Assembly: GCF_002865645.1 (NCBI RefSeq)
Contig: NW_020194519.1
Coordinates: forward strand, 126,573-190,572
DNA: 64,000 nucleotides
Reading direction: 5' to 3'
DNA from: Hyaloscypha bicolor E
Taxonomy: Eukaryota > Ascomycota > Leotiomycetes > Helotiales > Hyaloscyphaceae
In this document: positions 49,164-60,588 of the stretch, piece by piece
How positions within the stretch are numbered: position 1 is the stretch's first letter
How the letters are laid out: the number at the start of each line of letters is the position of its first letter
Made by a program: the position numbers and the translations under genes
Notes under the pieces: model-generated
The model's input: only the letters and a program-made list of their open reading frames with translations
Told to the model about the DNA's origin: nothing
Database searches by the model: none

Positions 49164-50825
49164 GTATTTAAAGCTTACTTTCTTTAATCCTATAGAGGAT
49201 TTCAAATAAACTAATTCAGAACTATTAGTAATATAGGTACTACTAAGATAACGGAATCTCAGAAATACAAGTAATAAACTCCAGAATAATAAAAGCAAAA
49301 AGCTTTAGAATTCTTAGAGAAATCAGGTATTTATATCTTTATAAATATATACTAGTAGTATATTAGAAACCCCCTTCCTGAAAACCCGAAAATCGAAGAA
49401 CCTCAAATAAAGGCTATTCTTTAATCAAGTTCTAGAGTAATAGGTATATATAGGCTAGTAACCTGACTATTACCCTCAAGCCCTATCCTATAACCTTATA
49501 GGCCCTATATATATACCGGTAATAAGACTACCAGGAAGAATATAATAGAGGAAAAGTATAATAGGTTAATTTCCCAGAATACTATATAACTAGAAACTAT
49601 ATTAACTTTTACTAAGGCTTCTAGTAAAACTCCTACTAGTTTAAATTATTTTATTAGTGGCCCTTCCCGAACCGAATATTCTATTAGTATTTCTGGAGAA
49701 TTTATAGACAAGTTTATAGAAATAGAATTCTTTACTTTTATTATAAAGCTCCTAGAGACTAATAATTATATTACTGCCAGAGAGTTATATAAATAGGCCA
49801 AGGAATCTAGTACCTTACTTTTAGATATTAATATTATTATAAAGAGCTATTAGGAGAATATCTAAAAAGCTATTTTATATAAGAATACCTATAATTATAA
49901 TAAAGCTATTCTCGAGAATATTAAGCTCTATAATATTAAGCTCGAGAATAAAGTCAAATATTATATAGTTATAGCAAATCGGCTTATAATAGCTCTAACT
50001 ACTTCTGCTCTAGCTACTCTAAACCTTTCTTAAAAGAATTCCGAACTATCTCTCGCTTATTTCCGTTTAGAATCCCCTATATCTTATATTTCCTTTAGAA
50101 ATACTAGAGTTACTAAGCTTCCAGATCTAATTCTCTTTACTAGAGATTATATTATCTTTAATAACTAGCTAGTTCAGATTAAAAATAAGTTATAAGGAAA
50201 TACTAATTTATATTTCTTAGAAAATCTCAAGATTATTTATATTTCTAGTAAACTTACTAGTAATATTCTTGCCCTAACTAATTCTTATATAAATAAAGAT
50301 AGTTCGAATTAGTACTATTAGTTCTTAAAGTTATACTCTTATCTAAAGAAGCTATATTCTAATTCTAATAAGATATAGAATACTTGCCATAACTTTAGTA
50401 AGCTTTAAATATACTTTAGTTAGGTATTTTAGGAGTTCTATATTCTTTTCTTATAATTATTTATAAAAGGTAATATTAGTCTTTAAGATATTAAATATAA
50501 ACTAAATAAGAAGCTCTTATTAAAGCTTCAGGAATTAGTATATATATATTATAATAATTCTTTTATTAATACTACTTGCTTTACTTAGTATTATACTACT
50601 AATAATTAGTAAATTAAGGCTATATATAAGAAAACTAAAGAATATAAGAAGGCAAGAGCTATTCTAGCCAAGTTTACTTCTAATACTATATTCCCGTATA
50701 TTTCTAAGAAGTATATTTCTAGAAAGAAGCCCAAAGAGCCTATATTAATTACTTTTATTAAATATATATCTTCTTATAAATATAAATAATATCTTATAAA
50801 GACTAAGGATCTCTCGACTATTAAG

Positions 50826-50867
50826 TACTTTAACTATAATAAGTTTGGCTACTATACTAGATACTAT
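50826..50867 (+). pseudogene. Zinc knuckle of Gypsy-2 gag, all ligands lost
   Basis: The frame reads YFNYNKFGYYTRYY: a C-x2-C-x4-H-x4-C knuckle with every Cys and the His replaced by Tyr. Gag extends from about 49300 to here. Confidence 0.65.
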
Positions 50868-51099
50868 TCGGTTCTATATAATAAGGAAATTAAGATAAAT
50901 CTTTCTAGAATTAAACCGGGCTTAGTTTCTATTTTACCGGAATATACTATTCTAGTAAAGTATTTAGAGAATTCGAGCTCTAATTCTAATATAGAACCGG
51001 GAAATAAGTACCCCTAAAGAAAGTCTCTACTTTAGGGGCTTATAGTATAGATTTAGTAAAGATTAACTTAACTTATTTAATAAGAGAGAATATTCTTAT

Positions 51100-54000
51100 A
51101 ATACTTTATATTATTAGTATAAATAAATTAGGAATTAAGTTTTCTTTTCTTATTAATACTAGAGCTAATAGTTATACTTTTATTAATATAAAGCTTATTT
51201 AGCTTATAAAGTAATTCTTAGAAATGAAACTATAACCTCTTTCCTTATTCTATATTATATATAGTTTTAATAGAAAGCTAGCTAAATCTACTAAGAAATA
51301 TATAGAAGTCTTATTTCTAATTAATAAATAAAATATTAATATATCTATAATTATCCTAAATCTTAGAGATTATAATATTATTCTTAGTAGAAAATAAATA
51401 ATATATATTAATATTCTAGTTAATTATAGAAGATATAGGCTTATATAACTAAAGAACAAGCCTAAATCTATATAATTCGGTTATATTATTAATACTTTAT
51501 AATAATAGCTAGAGAAGTAATCTAATAAGAAGTATTAAAAGAATACTAATTAATAAGATTCTATTATAAGCTATTTCTAGAAATCTTTTATTCTAAGATA
51601 GTCTTTTTTCTTTTAAACTAATTAGAGAGAATTATATAAAACTATAGAAAAGAAGCTTTTATAGCCTAAATAAGATATAATATCTAAGTAAAAGCTAAAA
51701 AAGCAGAAAGAGGTCCTTAATAAGAAATAAATATTAGATCTAGCTATTTTTATTTTTATAATATTTAATTATATAGCTAAGAGAGAAAATAATATTATTA
51801 GTTAAATCTCTATTTATAAGATTAATAAAAAGCTTAAAGCTCGAAAAAAAAAAGCTATTCCTGGCCCAGAGAATTAATAACTAAAAGAAATAGAGCTTTA
51901 GTAGCTATAGAGGATATTATTTTCGGAACTTAAGAAATATGCCTTTATTTTTTCTAAGAAAAAATCTAATATCTTTTCTTTCTATAAACTATATAATTAT
52001 AAGATTTAGATTAAAGGCCTAAAGAGAACCGAGAGTATTAGATATTAACTTCTCTAGTAATAATTTACTTAAAAGCTTCTAGAAATTAAGTATTTCTTAA
52101 AAAATAATCTGGCTAAAGGTTTTATTAAAGCTAGTTAGGCTTCTTTTACTTTACTAGTTCTTTTTATAAAAAAAGTAAATAGAGGTTTATACTTCTATAT
52201 TAATTTCCGCTATTTAAATAATATTATCCGGAAGAATTAATATTTCTTTTTACTTATTAATAATATTTTAAATTAATTATCTAAGGCTAAGATTTATATT
52301 AAATTAGATATCTACTAAACTTTCTATTATATAGCTATAAACCCGGACTTTTAAGAGGTAATAATATTCTATATCTACTATAAAGTATATAAATATAATA
52401 TTCTTTAGAAAAGCCTTATAAATAGCCCGGCTATATATTAATATTATATAAATAATATATTTTTTAAGTATTTAGATAACTTTTATATAATATATCTTAA
52501 TAATATTCTTATATATTTAGAGAATTTAGTAAAGTATAAATAATATATATAAAAAATACTAGACTATTTATATCTATTAGTTTACTAGGAATGCATGGCA
52601 CTATTATATAGGTATAGAAGTACTATTTATATAAGGTTAGTAAAGTTGTTATTTAGAAGTAAGGATTATAGTATTATAGTATTAATATATAATCCCTAAA
52701 TCTACTAAGCCTAAAGGAGTCTAGTCTACTAGTTGAGTTACTAATAGGATGCGAGGTTATATAACCATATCCCGTATCCTATATCCTATTACCTATATCC
52801 CGTATCCCGTATCCCGTAATTATATATATAACTCCTAAAGAAATAGCTATACTAATAATATCTTACTAGTCTCTAAATAAATATTAAGAAATCGGAATTT
52901 AAAGTTATATATATAAAGTATTTAGGCTTTATTATCTTTATATCTAGTATTAAAATAAATTCTAATAAAATTAAAGTAATATATAACTAGTAATTTCCCA
53001 AGATAATTAAGGATATATAATTCTTTTTTAGTTTCTATAACTTTTATAAATATTTTATTAAAGAATATAAACGAATTACTAGATCTTTTATCTTACTTAT
53101 AAAAAAGAAGGTTTTTTTTAAATAGTTCGAATAATATTAAGAGGCTTTTACTTGCTTAAAAAAAGCTATAATTTTTATTCTAGTTCTATAATACTATAAT
53201 TCGAATCTATCTATAATAATAGAAATAAATATATCTAAAGAAATAATTACTAGCCTACTTTTTTAATAAGACCTAAAAATAGGCCTTTAGTATTTTATAG
53301 TTTATTTTTCCAAAACTATACTTCTAGTAAAACTTAATTATAATATATATAATAAGGAAATACTTATTATAGTATAAGTACTAGAGGAATAGAAAGCTAA
53401 GCTAAAGGGCCTTTAAGATATTTCCTTTAAAGTTTATTCTAATTACTATATTTTAGAATATTTTATAATTACTAAGAAGCTTTTTTCTTAATAAGCTAAA
53501 TAGGCTAAGCTTTTATTCTACTATTATTTTAAGCTTATATATTATTCTAGAAAATTAAATAAATAAGTAAATACTTTATTATAAAGATAAGATAAAATAA
53601 ATACTTAAAGCCAGATTAAGAAAAAGCTATAAATCCAAATACTTCTTCCTAAAAATAAGATTAATCTAGAAATTATTTATAACTTATAGCTTATAGTAAT
53701 ACTTTATAAAGTCGGCTTACTTAATCCGGAATTCGGCTCTAAAAACTAAATATATACTAAGGACTTTCTAGAAGAAAATATCTTTATTAGAGATATAATT
53801 TCCCTAAAAAAAAAGGTATTTTCTTAGAAGCTTTACTAGTAAACTCTGCTTTAGTAGCTCTTATAAAAGTATTATTAGAAGCTTTTACCGAATATAGTAG
53901 TTTATAACTTATAAATAAGATCCTATAAAATAATTATATATTACCGGATCTAGAAAAGCTATATATAATAGCCTAAACTAAAAGTAATATCTAGATATTA

Positions 54001-54900
54001 TAAGACGGCCTTTTTTTATACTATAGAAAACTCTATATTATAGAGAATAAAATAACTCCCGGATTACTTTTATAGATTATCTTAATTTATATATAATAAA
54101 CCTCTTTCTAGATATCCTAAATATATAAAGCTTTATTAGCTATTAAAGAAGTAATATTACTAGCTATTTATAGGCAAGGATATTAATTAATACTATAGTA
54201 ATTATTATACTTATAAGAGATTATATATACCTAGAAATAAAAAGCCTAATTTACTTTATTTCCTTCTAGTTCCTAATTATTTCTAGTAATATATTACTAT
54301 AAACTTTAAGGGCTATCTAGAAAGTAAATTAGGTTATAATATAGTTATTATATTCGTAAATTACTTATTTAAGTATCTAATTATAATTCTAGTATAAGAT
54401 ATAATTATAGCTAAATAACTAGTACCTTTATTTTTATTTTATATAATATACTAAATAGGCATTTCAGAAATAATTATATTAGATTAAGAACTCTAATTTA
54501 TATCCGATTTTTAGAGCGAATTCTATATAAGAATTAGTATAAAGCTTAAACTTTTTATAACTAATTATTTCTAAATAGATAAATAAATAGAAATTATTAA
54601 TTAGTACTTTAATTAGAGATTATACTTATATATTAACTATTACTAGAATAACTAGAATAAATGAATTACTATAATTAATTATTAATAAGCCTTTCTTTAA
54701 TATAAAACTATTAGCTAGTCTCTATTTATAACTAAAAAGGGCTATAAGCCTTATATTTCTCTAAACTAGAACTTTCCTATTAAAACTAACTTACCCAAGA
54801 AAAAGCTAAATAGAAATAAAGCTAAAGTATTAGTAAATTAATTATATAAATTATAATAACTTGCCTAAGGCTATATAAAATAAGTATAGGAATAATATAT
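51100..54900 (+). pseudogene. Decayed pol of Gypsy-2
   Basis: In order: a protease word FSFLINTRANSYTFIN near 51137 (active-site Asp now Asn), then RT words FIKAS, KAKIYIKLDIY and YLNNILIYLEN (YxDD as YLNN at 52493-52504). After the solo-LTR interruption come INIKKSEFKV and YLGFII, RNase H, and integrase at about 54250-54800 (ISDF, KLKLFITNYF). A possible chromodomain-like tail lies near 55200. The arrangement is Gypsy. Confidence 0.75.
52575..52857 (-). mobile_element. Solo LTR inside the Gypsy-2 RT (283 bp)
   Basis: Inverted copy of the 224-bp LTR found at 58023-58246 and 60365-60588. It begins TATTAG (from TATCGG) and is flanked by a perfect ATATC duplication (52570-52574, 52858-52862). 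It is longer than its relatives because of a short tandem array of ATCCCGT-like units at about 52766-52818. Removing it restores the RT word order. Confidence 0.8.
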
Positions 54901-55597
54901 AGTATAAGCTAATAAGTATTACTATCTAATTAATTTTAAAGTCGGGAATAAAGTATAAGTTACTATAAAGTACTAGAAATCCAATTATTTGAGCCGAAAG
55001 CTAGGGAACTAAATAGAGGGCCTATTTGAGATTCTAGAATAATATAGCTACTTATTTCTCCTAAAACTGCCAGAAATTATAAAGATATATCTAGTTTTTT
55101 ATATAAAGAAGCTATAAAAAGATTTCTAGAATTCTTTATTAGATTAAGTAAACCCGGAACTACTTCTATTAATATTAGAGAATAGTAAATAAAAGTATAG
55201 TATTAAATAAGTTATTATAGTCAAGCTAGTAAAAAATAGGCTAAAGTATAAAATTTAGTAAGTTAGTTAGAATAAAGATCTAGTATAGTATCTAGCTTTA
55301 GTACTAAGTAATAGCCCCCTGGTTTTATAAAGTTTCTATAATAATAATATTAATATATTAGGACTTCTATAAAACCTATAATACTAGCTAGATTATATAA
55401 AAAATAATACTTGCCTAGAACTATATAGATATAATAATAAATTCTTCTAGGTTATATAGTAAAGACACCGGTCTTTTATATATAATATTTATATCCGAGA
55501 TACTAGTTTTACTTTAGGAGAAAGCATAATATGAAATTAGATAGATTAATGGCTTTTATAAAGCTCGGGGACAAGCTTATTATAAAGAGGAAGGTAA

Positions 55598-55871
55598 TAT
55601 TATAATTCCCAGATACCCGGTATCTGAGATGCCTCGCCAGATATTAGATGCCTCCTAGGCATACGTAATGTGGCTGCCTCGCTAGAGAAGTATACTTGGA
55701 ATATACTAAAGATATTTAGAAAGCTAAGCCCCTTCGGAACTAGTATACTATAGGGTGCATATATTCTCTCGCAGCCTCCTATATTCTAATTTTCTCTTCC
55801 TTAGCTTTGAATCGTTTTTATAAGAGACCTTCTACCTTGCTTTCTAAGCCCTAAATACCGTACCCGTAATA
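55598..55871 (+). repeat. 3' LTR of Gypsy-2 (274 bp)
   Basis: Same length as the 5' LTR and less decayed over much of its length (for example CCGTACCCGTAATA at the end). Confidence 0.9.
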
Positions 55872-58022
55872 TTTATTACTAGAAATAATTTTTTAGTAAT
55901 TTTAAGTTTTAAAGTTATTAATTTCTAATTTAATATCTGATTTAAAATATTTCTTAGCTAGGTATTTCTTTAGATTATTTTATATCTTTAGAGCCTTTAG
56001 AAAATTATTAATATGAATTTTTCTTATTATTATATTATTTGAAGCTTTCTATTCTAGATATATTTTTTAAATAAATTATTATTATAATTATAATATAAAT
56101 AGTTTTATAATCGAATTTCTTTTTATAATTCTCTAGCTAATAAAACTAAAAAGACCCTAAAAGAAACTTTAAATGATTAATCTAATTCAATTTATTTATT
56201 ATTTATAGTAATATATTTATTATAATAATTATATTATTACTAGCTTTATCTAAATCTCTATTCTAATTATTTCCTTTATATAAATATATTTAAATTAGTC
56301 TATTTCCAGTTTTAATAATTATCTTTTTTATCTATTTTCTTTTTAGTTTTATTATTTAATCTTTTATTTTAGCTAAACTATTTACTTTTTCTATAGAAAA
56401 TTCTTTTATTTCTATTAAACTATTTACTTATTTTATAAATAAGCTTCCTGCTTTATTTATAAAAGCTATTAATAGATCTTATTATTAGTTCTAAAAAGAT
56501 TCTTTTCTGCTTTTATTAGTTTAATATATTTCTTTCTATAATATTAAACCTTTTTAAAAGCTTAATACCTTTATTTCTATTACTTCTAGGTATTAGTATA
56601 CTTTCTAGTTCTAGAATACTTTATAGAATTATAAATTCTATTTCTAATAAGGCTATAAAACTTCCTATTTCCGAATTATAATCTATTAGTATATTTATAA
56701 ACTCTTTTAATTATTAGTTTATTTATTTATTATTCTTTAGTTTAGGTTTATTTTCTATTTATTTTAATAAGCTATTATATTATAATTTCTTATTATTAAA
56801 GATTAATTTAGTATCCTGAATTTTATTTTCTAGAAATGGTTCTATTATATCTTTTATAATCTTTATATTATAGTTTTTAATATATTTATAATTCTTTTTA
56901 TAATAAATATTCTTATTAAATATAGGAATCTAGATTTTATAAATATTAGATATAATATATCTAATTAAATATCTAATATATTTATATAATATAACTTCAA
57001 ATATTTTCTTATTTCGTTTTATTTTATAATTCTTAATTATTAGATATATTCTGGAATTATATATATAGATTCTATTTTAATTAGGTCTAAGATTAATCAT
57101 TATTTATATTATAAGCTTTAGATTATACTAATAGAAATAATTATAGAACTATAAATTAAATACTTTATTTAGTATTTTCTAGTTATTTATATATAAGAAG
57201 CTCTAATTATATAAATAAATTATAGCTATAAAACTTTCCGGCTATAGCCTTTTAGATAAATCAGCTATTAAATATATTATAATAGCTTTATTTATAATTT
57301 TCGATCTTATTTATTTAGTATTACTATTTGGCTTATATATATATAAAAGAAAAAGCTTAATTTTAATATCTTTTTCTGTTATCTAGATCTAATAAACTAA
57401 TATTTCTTAAATTAGAATAATTACTTTTTTCTAATTATATTTAATATAAATAATTAAAAGATTATATTATTTATATATTTATTATTTATTATTTAAAATT
57501 TCTAATTATATTAAATACTAGTAAATTCTTTTTATTTAATAGAAGATATCTAAAAAGCTTTTTATTAAATTCGGTTTTAATTATTAGAAACTAGCTCGAA
57601 CTATTATAGCTATTTAAATAATTAAATAAGTCTTATAAAATTCTCTAAAGTAATTAAATAAACGTTTTTTTAATTAGCCTATATAAGATTACTTATCTAA
57701 TATATATCTAAATATAAAATTTATATATAATTCTTATTAATCTATTAATTTTTATATTATATATATAATTAATAAGCTTTTATAAAGCTTTATAGACTAA
57801 ATATTCTATTTTTATATATTATTTTTCTTTTAAATTATTTCTCGGCTTGAGATATTTCCTTAATTTTTTATACTAAATTCTAATTAAATATTTATATATT
57901 AGAAATACAAGTATATTACTAGTATTAATAAGAATTTCAAATAAAATATTAGAATAAATAAAAAATAGCTTATATTTAAGGAAAACTAAATTAAACCTAT
58001 ATTTTAATTATATTAATATTAT
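55872..58022 (-). mobile_element. Copia element, integrase and start of RT (segment 2 of 3)
   Basis: The minus strand carries Copia integrase-like words (DLFNYLNSYNSSSFLIIKT with stops) at about 57000-57700. The beginning of the RT (FLKAL, EINNF) is next to 55877, and it continues across Gypsy-2 into 48889 (LRLVVYKDF, ITYFNLEIK). Near 58000 the word FNLVFLKYKL resembles the Copia pre-integrase NLVSLG motif. Order and strand agree with segments 1 and 3. Confidence 0.6.
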
Positions 58023-58246
58023 TATTGGAATAGCTATATTGCGAATTTCCTGGATTATATAACCTCGTATTATATGCGTAATTCAACCAGTAGACTAGTC
58101 CCTATTAGGCTTAGCAGATTTAGGGATCGCATATTAATACTATAATACTGCAATCCTTACTTCTGAATAATAATAACTTTACTAACCTTATATAAATAGT
58201 ATTTCACGACTATATAACAGTGCCATATATTACTAGTGAACCGATA
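58023..58246 (+). repeat. LTR 1 of non-autonomous element (224 bp)
   Basis: Nearly the same as 60365-60588, differing mostly by C/T and G/A changes. A third, inverted copy is at 52575-52857. Confidence 0.85.
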
Positions 58247-58323
58247 CTAATTAGTTTGTATTCAGATTAGAACAAGACCTGTTTTGTATATATAGATTAG
58301 AGAATAGAATCTTTTAAGCTAAA

Positions 58324-58530
58324 AAAGCATCCGGTGGCCTATAGCAAAATTGAACTAGTCTATGTCAAAAGGGGAACTACCTGTTAACTCCATAAAGCAT
58401 CCGGTAGCCTAAGGGAGAAAACAGCTAGCTCTTGCCAAGGACCGATAACCACTTCATTAAAGGAGGGAATTACTCGTCAACTTCACAAAGCATCCGGTAG
58501 CCTAAGGGAGAAGACTCTAGTTCTTGCCAA
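58324..58530. repeat. Three spaced copies of an AAAGCATCCGGTAGCC motif
   Basis: Copies start at 58324, 58394 and 58487. The last two share the longer word AAAGCATCCGGTAGCCTAAG and a downstream CTCTTGCCAA-like word, so a unit of about 70-93 bp was duplicated. Confidence 0.7.
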
Positions 58531-58544
58531 TTAATAAGCGGTTA

Positions 58545-58918
58545 CAGGCTTGGCAATGATACCAGAATTTTAGTATCGATACCTTATCGCTAAATTTCCC
58601 CGAATATTTAGGGGCCGCTAGCCTATAAATTTAGCGATAAACTGCCTAAAATTTAGGGACTGCACGCTAAAAAATTAGCGATAAGCTTATTGGGATTGCA
58701 AAAACTCATGAAATCATAATTTTAATAAATATTAATATTTTTGTTAAAAATTTCCTTATTTTATATATTTATTTAAACTAAACTATTAGCATTCTTACTG
58801 CTTACAGATTTTTAATTTTTTATTCGTATAAAATAATAGCAAATATGAATAATTAAATAATAATTAAAATATGGGGCAAGTATCGATACGTATCGATACG
58901 GTATTTTTGCCAAGCCTG
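58545..58918. mobile_element. hAT-like MITE (374 bp)
   Basis: Terminal inverted repeats CAGGCTTGGCAA...TTGCCAAGCCTG are flanked by 8-bp duplications AGCGGTTA (58537-58544) and AGCGGTCA (58919-58926). Eight-bp duplications and CAGG ends are typical of hAT elements. The interior is A+T-rich, with TATCGATACG repeats near the right end and internal palindromes around TTAGCGATAA. There is no transposase, so it is non-autonomous. Confidence 0.8.
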
Positions 58919-59069
58919 AGCGGTCAGCCATTTGACCATCTTTTACGTCAATATCGCTCTTTCGCCGAGTACCCTCTGCGAACCACCAGAGCAACTGTCC
59001 AATCGCTCCTTTGCATCCTTTGCGAACCACTAGAGCAATCCCTCAATTGCTCCTTCGTAAGGCCAAATA

Positions 59070-59111
59070 CCCTCTGGAACTCTACCCTCTGGAACTCTAC
59101 CCTCTGGAATA
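59070..59111. repeat. 15-bp tandem repeat, CCCTCTGGAACTCTA
   Basis: Two full copies and a partial third, inside an open frame (58871-59359) that is not thought to be a gene because it also translates the MITE end. Confidence 0.85.
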
Positions 59112-59490
59112 CCCTTGAAGCACTTCAATTTCACCTTCAAGTTAGACCCCTCGAGCTTCAGAACCTCCTTCAGAACCTTCAAACCCTCGGAATCGCAATA
59201 TTTCACTTTCTAAATTTCTCGTTACGGACGAAATATTTACAAACCTTTCCACGAACCACCCATTCTACAAACTACTCCTTCCACGAACTACCCCACCTTC
59301 GAACCCCTCCTGCTTCGAACCATATACATATTAGGAGGGGGCTTAGTACTAGAGGTTAAGTATGAACTGGGATATATGGAATCAGTAATATGGGAAGGAG
59401 CAGATTCAGAAGTAAAGAAGTGCAATTGACCTAAGAACTACTACAGATAGTAAGATCCAAGCGTATACGAGTACTAAGCTATACGAGTAT

Positions 59491-59757
59491 ATGGAATGCA
59501 ATCGCAATGGCTATGGCTACAATACCTGGTTCTTTTTTTACGAGGATTTCAGTTACTTTACAGCTAAGGACTTCAATCGGCTTAGACAGTACCACCTAAA
59601 GGAGCTCAGGAAACAACTAAAGGAGGAATACCGTCCACTATTAACGGATAATGACGAATATGAGCGCTTCCTGGCTAGATTCGAAGCTCTTCCGATCAAA
59701 GCACCTGCAATCGAAGCTCTTCCAATTAAAGCTTTGCCAGTAGAAACCAACGAATAA
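59491..59757 (+). CDS. Small ORF inside the non-autonomous element, 88 aa, doubtful
   Basis: ATG-initiated frame with a charged helical middle (RLRQYHLKELRKQLKEEYRP) and a C-terminal repeat EALPIKA. The reading frame is open despite the surrounding decay, but no family was recognised and coding is unproven. Confidence 0.25.
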   Translation: MECNRNGYGYNTWFFFYEDFSYFTAKDFNRLRQYHLKELRKQLKEEYRPLLTDNDEYERFLARFEALPIKAPAIEALPIKALPVETNE

Positions 59758-60364
59758 GTGGAAACCAACAAACCAGTGGAAACCAACGAATTAGCTATTC
59801 CAGTGGAAATTAACGAATGCAACTAACTGGCTATTCCTTCCGCGAATGCCACCGAACCGTTAATGGGAACCTCTACAGTCGATTACTGCTTTACCGGAAG
59901 CTCTGTTCCGAAATCTCAATCGACTACTGCCCTCGTTTCACCTCAATCGATCCCTCTTACCAGTGGCTGTCTAGCTTATACCCTCACTTTACCTCCTTTA
60001 CCTCTTCGTTCGATCCCTGGTACCGGATTTGAATAATTCCACACCTTTTAACGAACCAATGGGAGCGTTATACTTACCTATACCTCCGCTGGATTCGAAT
60101 TCCAAGCTTTATAACGTACAGGAGTAGGTTGAACGCGAATAGGCATACTGGGAATAGAAGGAATGGGCATACTATAAATGGGGATACTGGGAATAGATAT
60201 ACTAGTGGGAAATGGATATACCGGTGGGAAATGGGTATATTGGATAGGAATATTGGACGGGAGGAATGGATTATTAGATGGGAGGTTTGGGGCTAGGCCA
60301 AATTAGGAGATTAGTATGCAATAGGAGAAAGATATTGTTTTTGGCGTTTTTAGAGAGGTTCCAG

Positions 60365-60588
60365 TATTGGAATAGCTATACTGCGAATTTCCTAGGTCAT
60401 ATAACCTCGCATTACATGCGTGACTCAACTAGTAGACTAGTCCCTATCAGGCTTAGCAGATTTAGAGATCGCATATTAATACTATAATACTGCGATCCTT
60501 ACTTCTGAATAATAATAACTTTACTAATCTTACGCAAATAGTATTTCACGACTATGTAATAGTGCCATGCATTACTAGTAAACCGATA
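60365..60588 (+). repeat. LTR 2 of non-autonomous element (224 bp)
   Basis: Starts TATTGGAATAGCTATACTGC and ends GTAAACCGATA, matching LTR 1 in length and sequence. Confidence 0.85.

Larger units (their letters stand above)
48890..55871 (+). mobile_element. Full-length RIP-degraded Gypsy retrotransposon, Gypsy-2
   Basis: The element is 6982 bp with two 274-bp LTRs and a perfect 5-bp target duplication TTTAT (48885-48889, 55872-55876). A purine tract AAAGAGGAAGG precedes the 3' LTR. Plus-strand gag, protease, RT, RNase H and integrase are all recognisable but full of stops. It inserted into the RT of a minus-strand Copia and was later hit by a solo LTR at 52575-52857. Confidence 0.9.
58023..60588 (+). 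mobile_element. Non-autonomous LTR retroelement (2566 bp) inserted in Copia
   Basis: Two direct 224-bp repeats, each bounded by TATTGG...CCGATA, flank a 2.1-kb interior. A perfect 5-bp duplication ATTAT lies outside (58018-58022, 60589-60593). The interior has near-normal composition, tandem motifs and only short frames. No gag or pol was recognisable, so it resembles a LARD/TRIM-type element moved by another element's proteins. A short purine run (AGAGAGG) precedes the second LTR. It contains an hAT-like MITE. Confidence 0.8.

Noticed and set aside
58324..58530. Possible CRISPR-like spaced repeats
   Set aside because: Only three copies, uneven spacing, eukaryotic context; explained as tandem duplication in a transposon.
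58871..59359. 162-codon plus frame
   Set aside because: Begins inside the MITE's right end and contains a 15-bp tandem repeat; no protein family seen.
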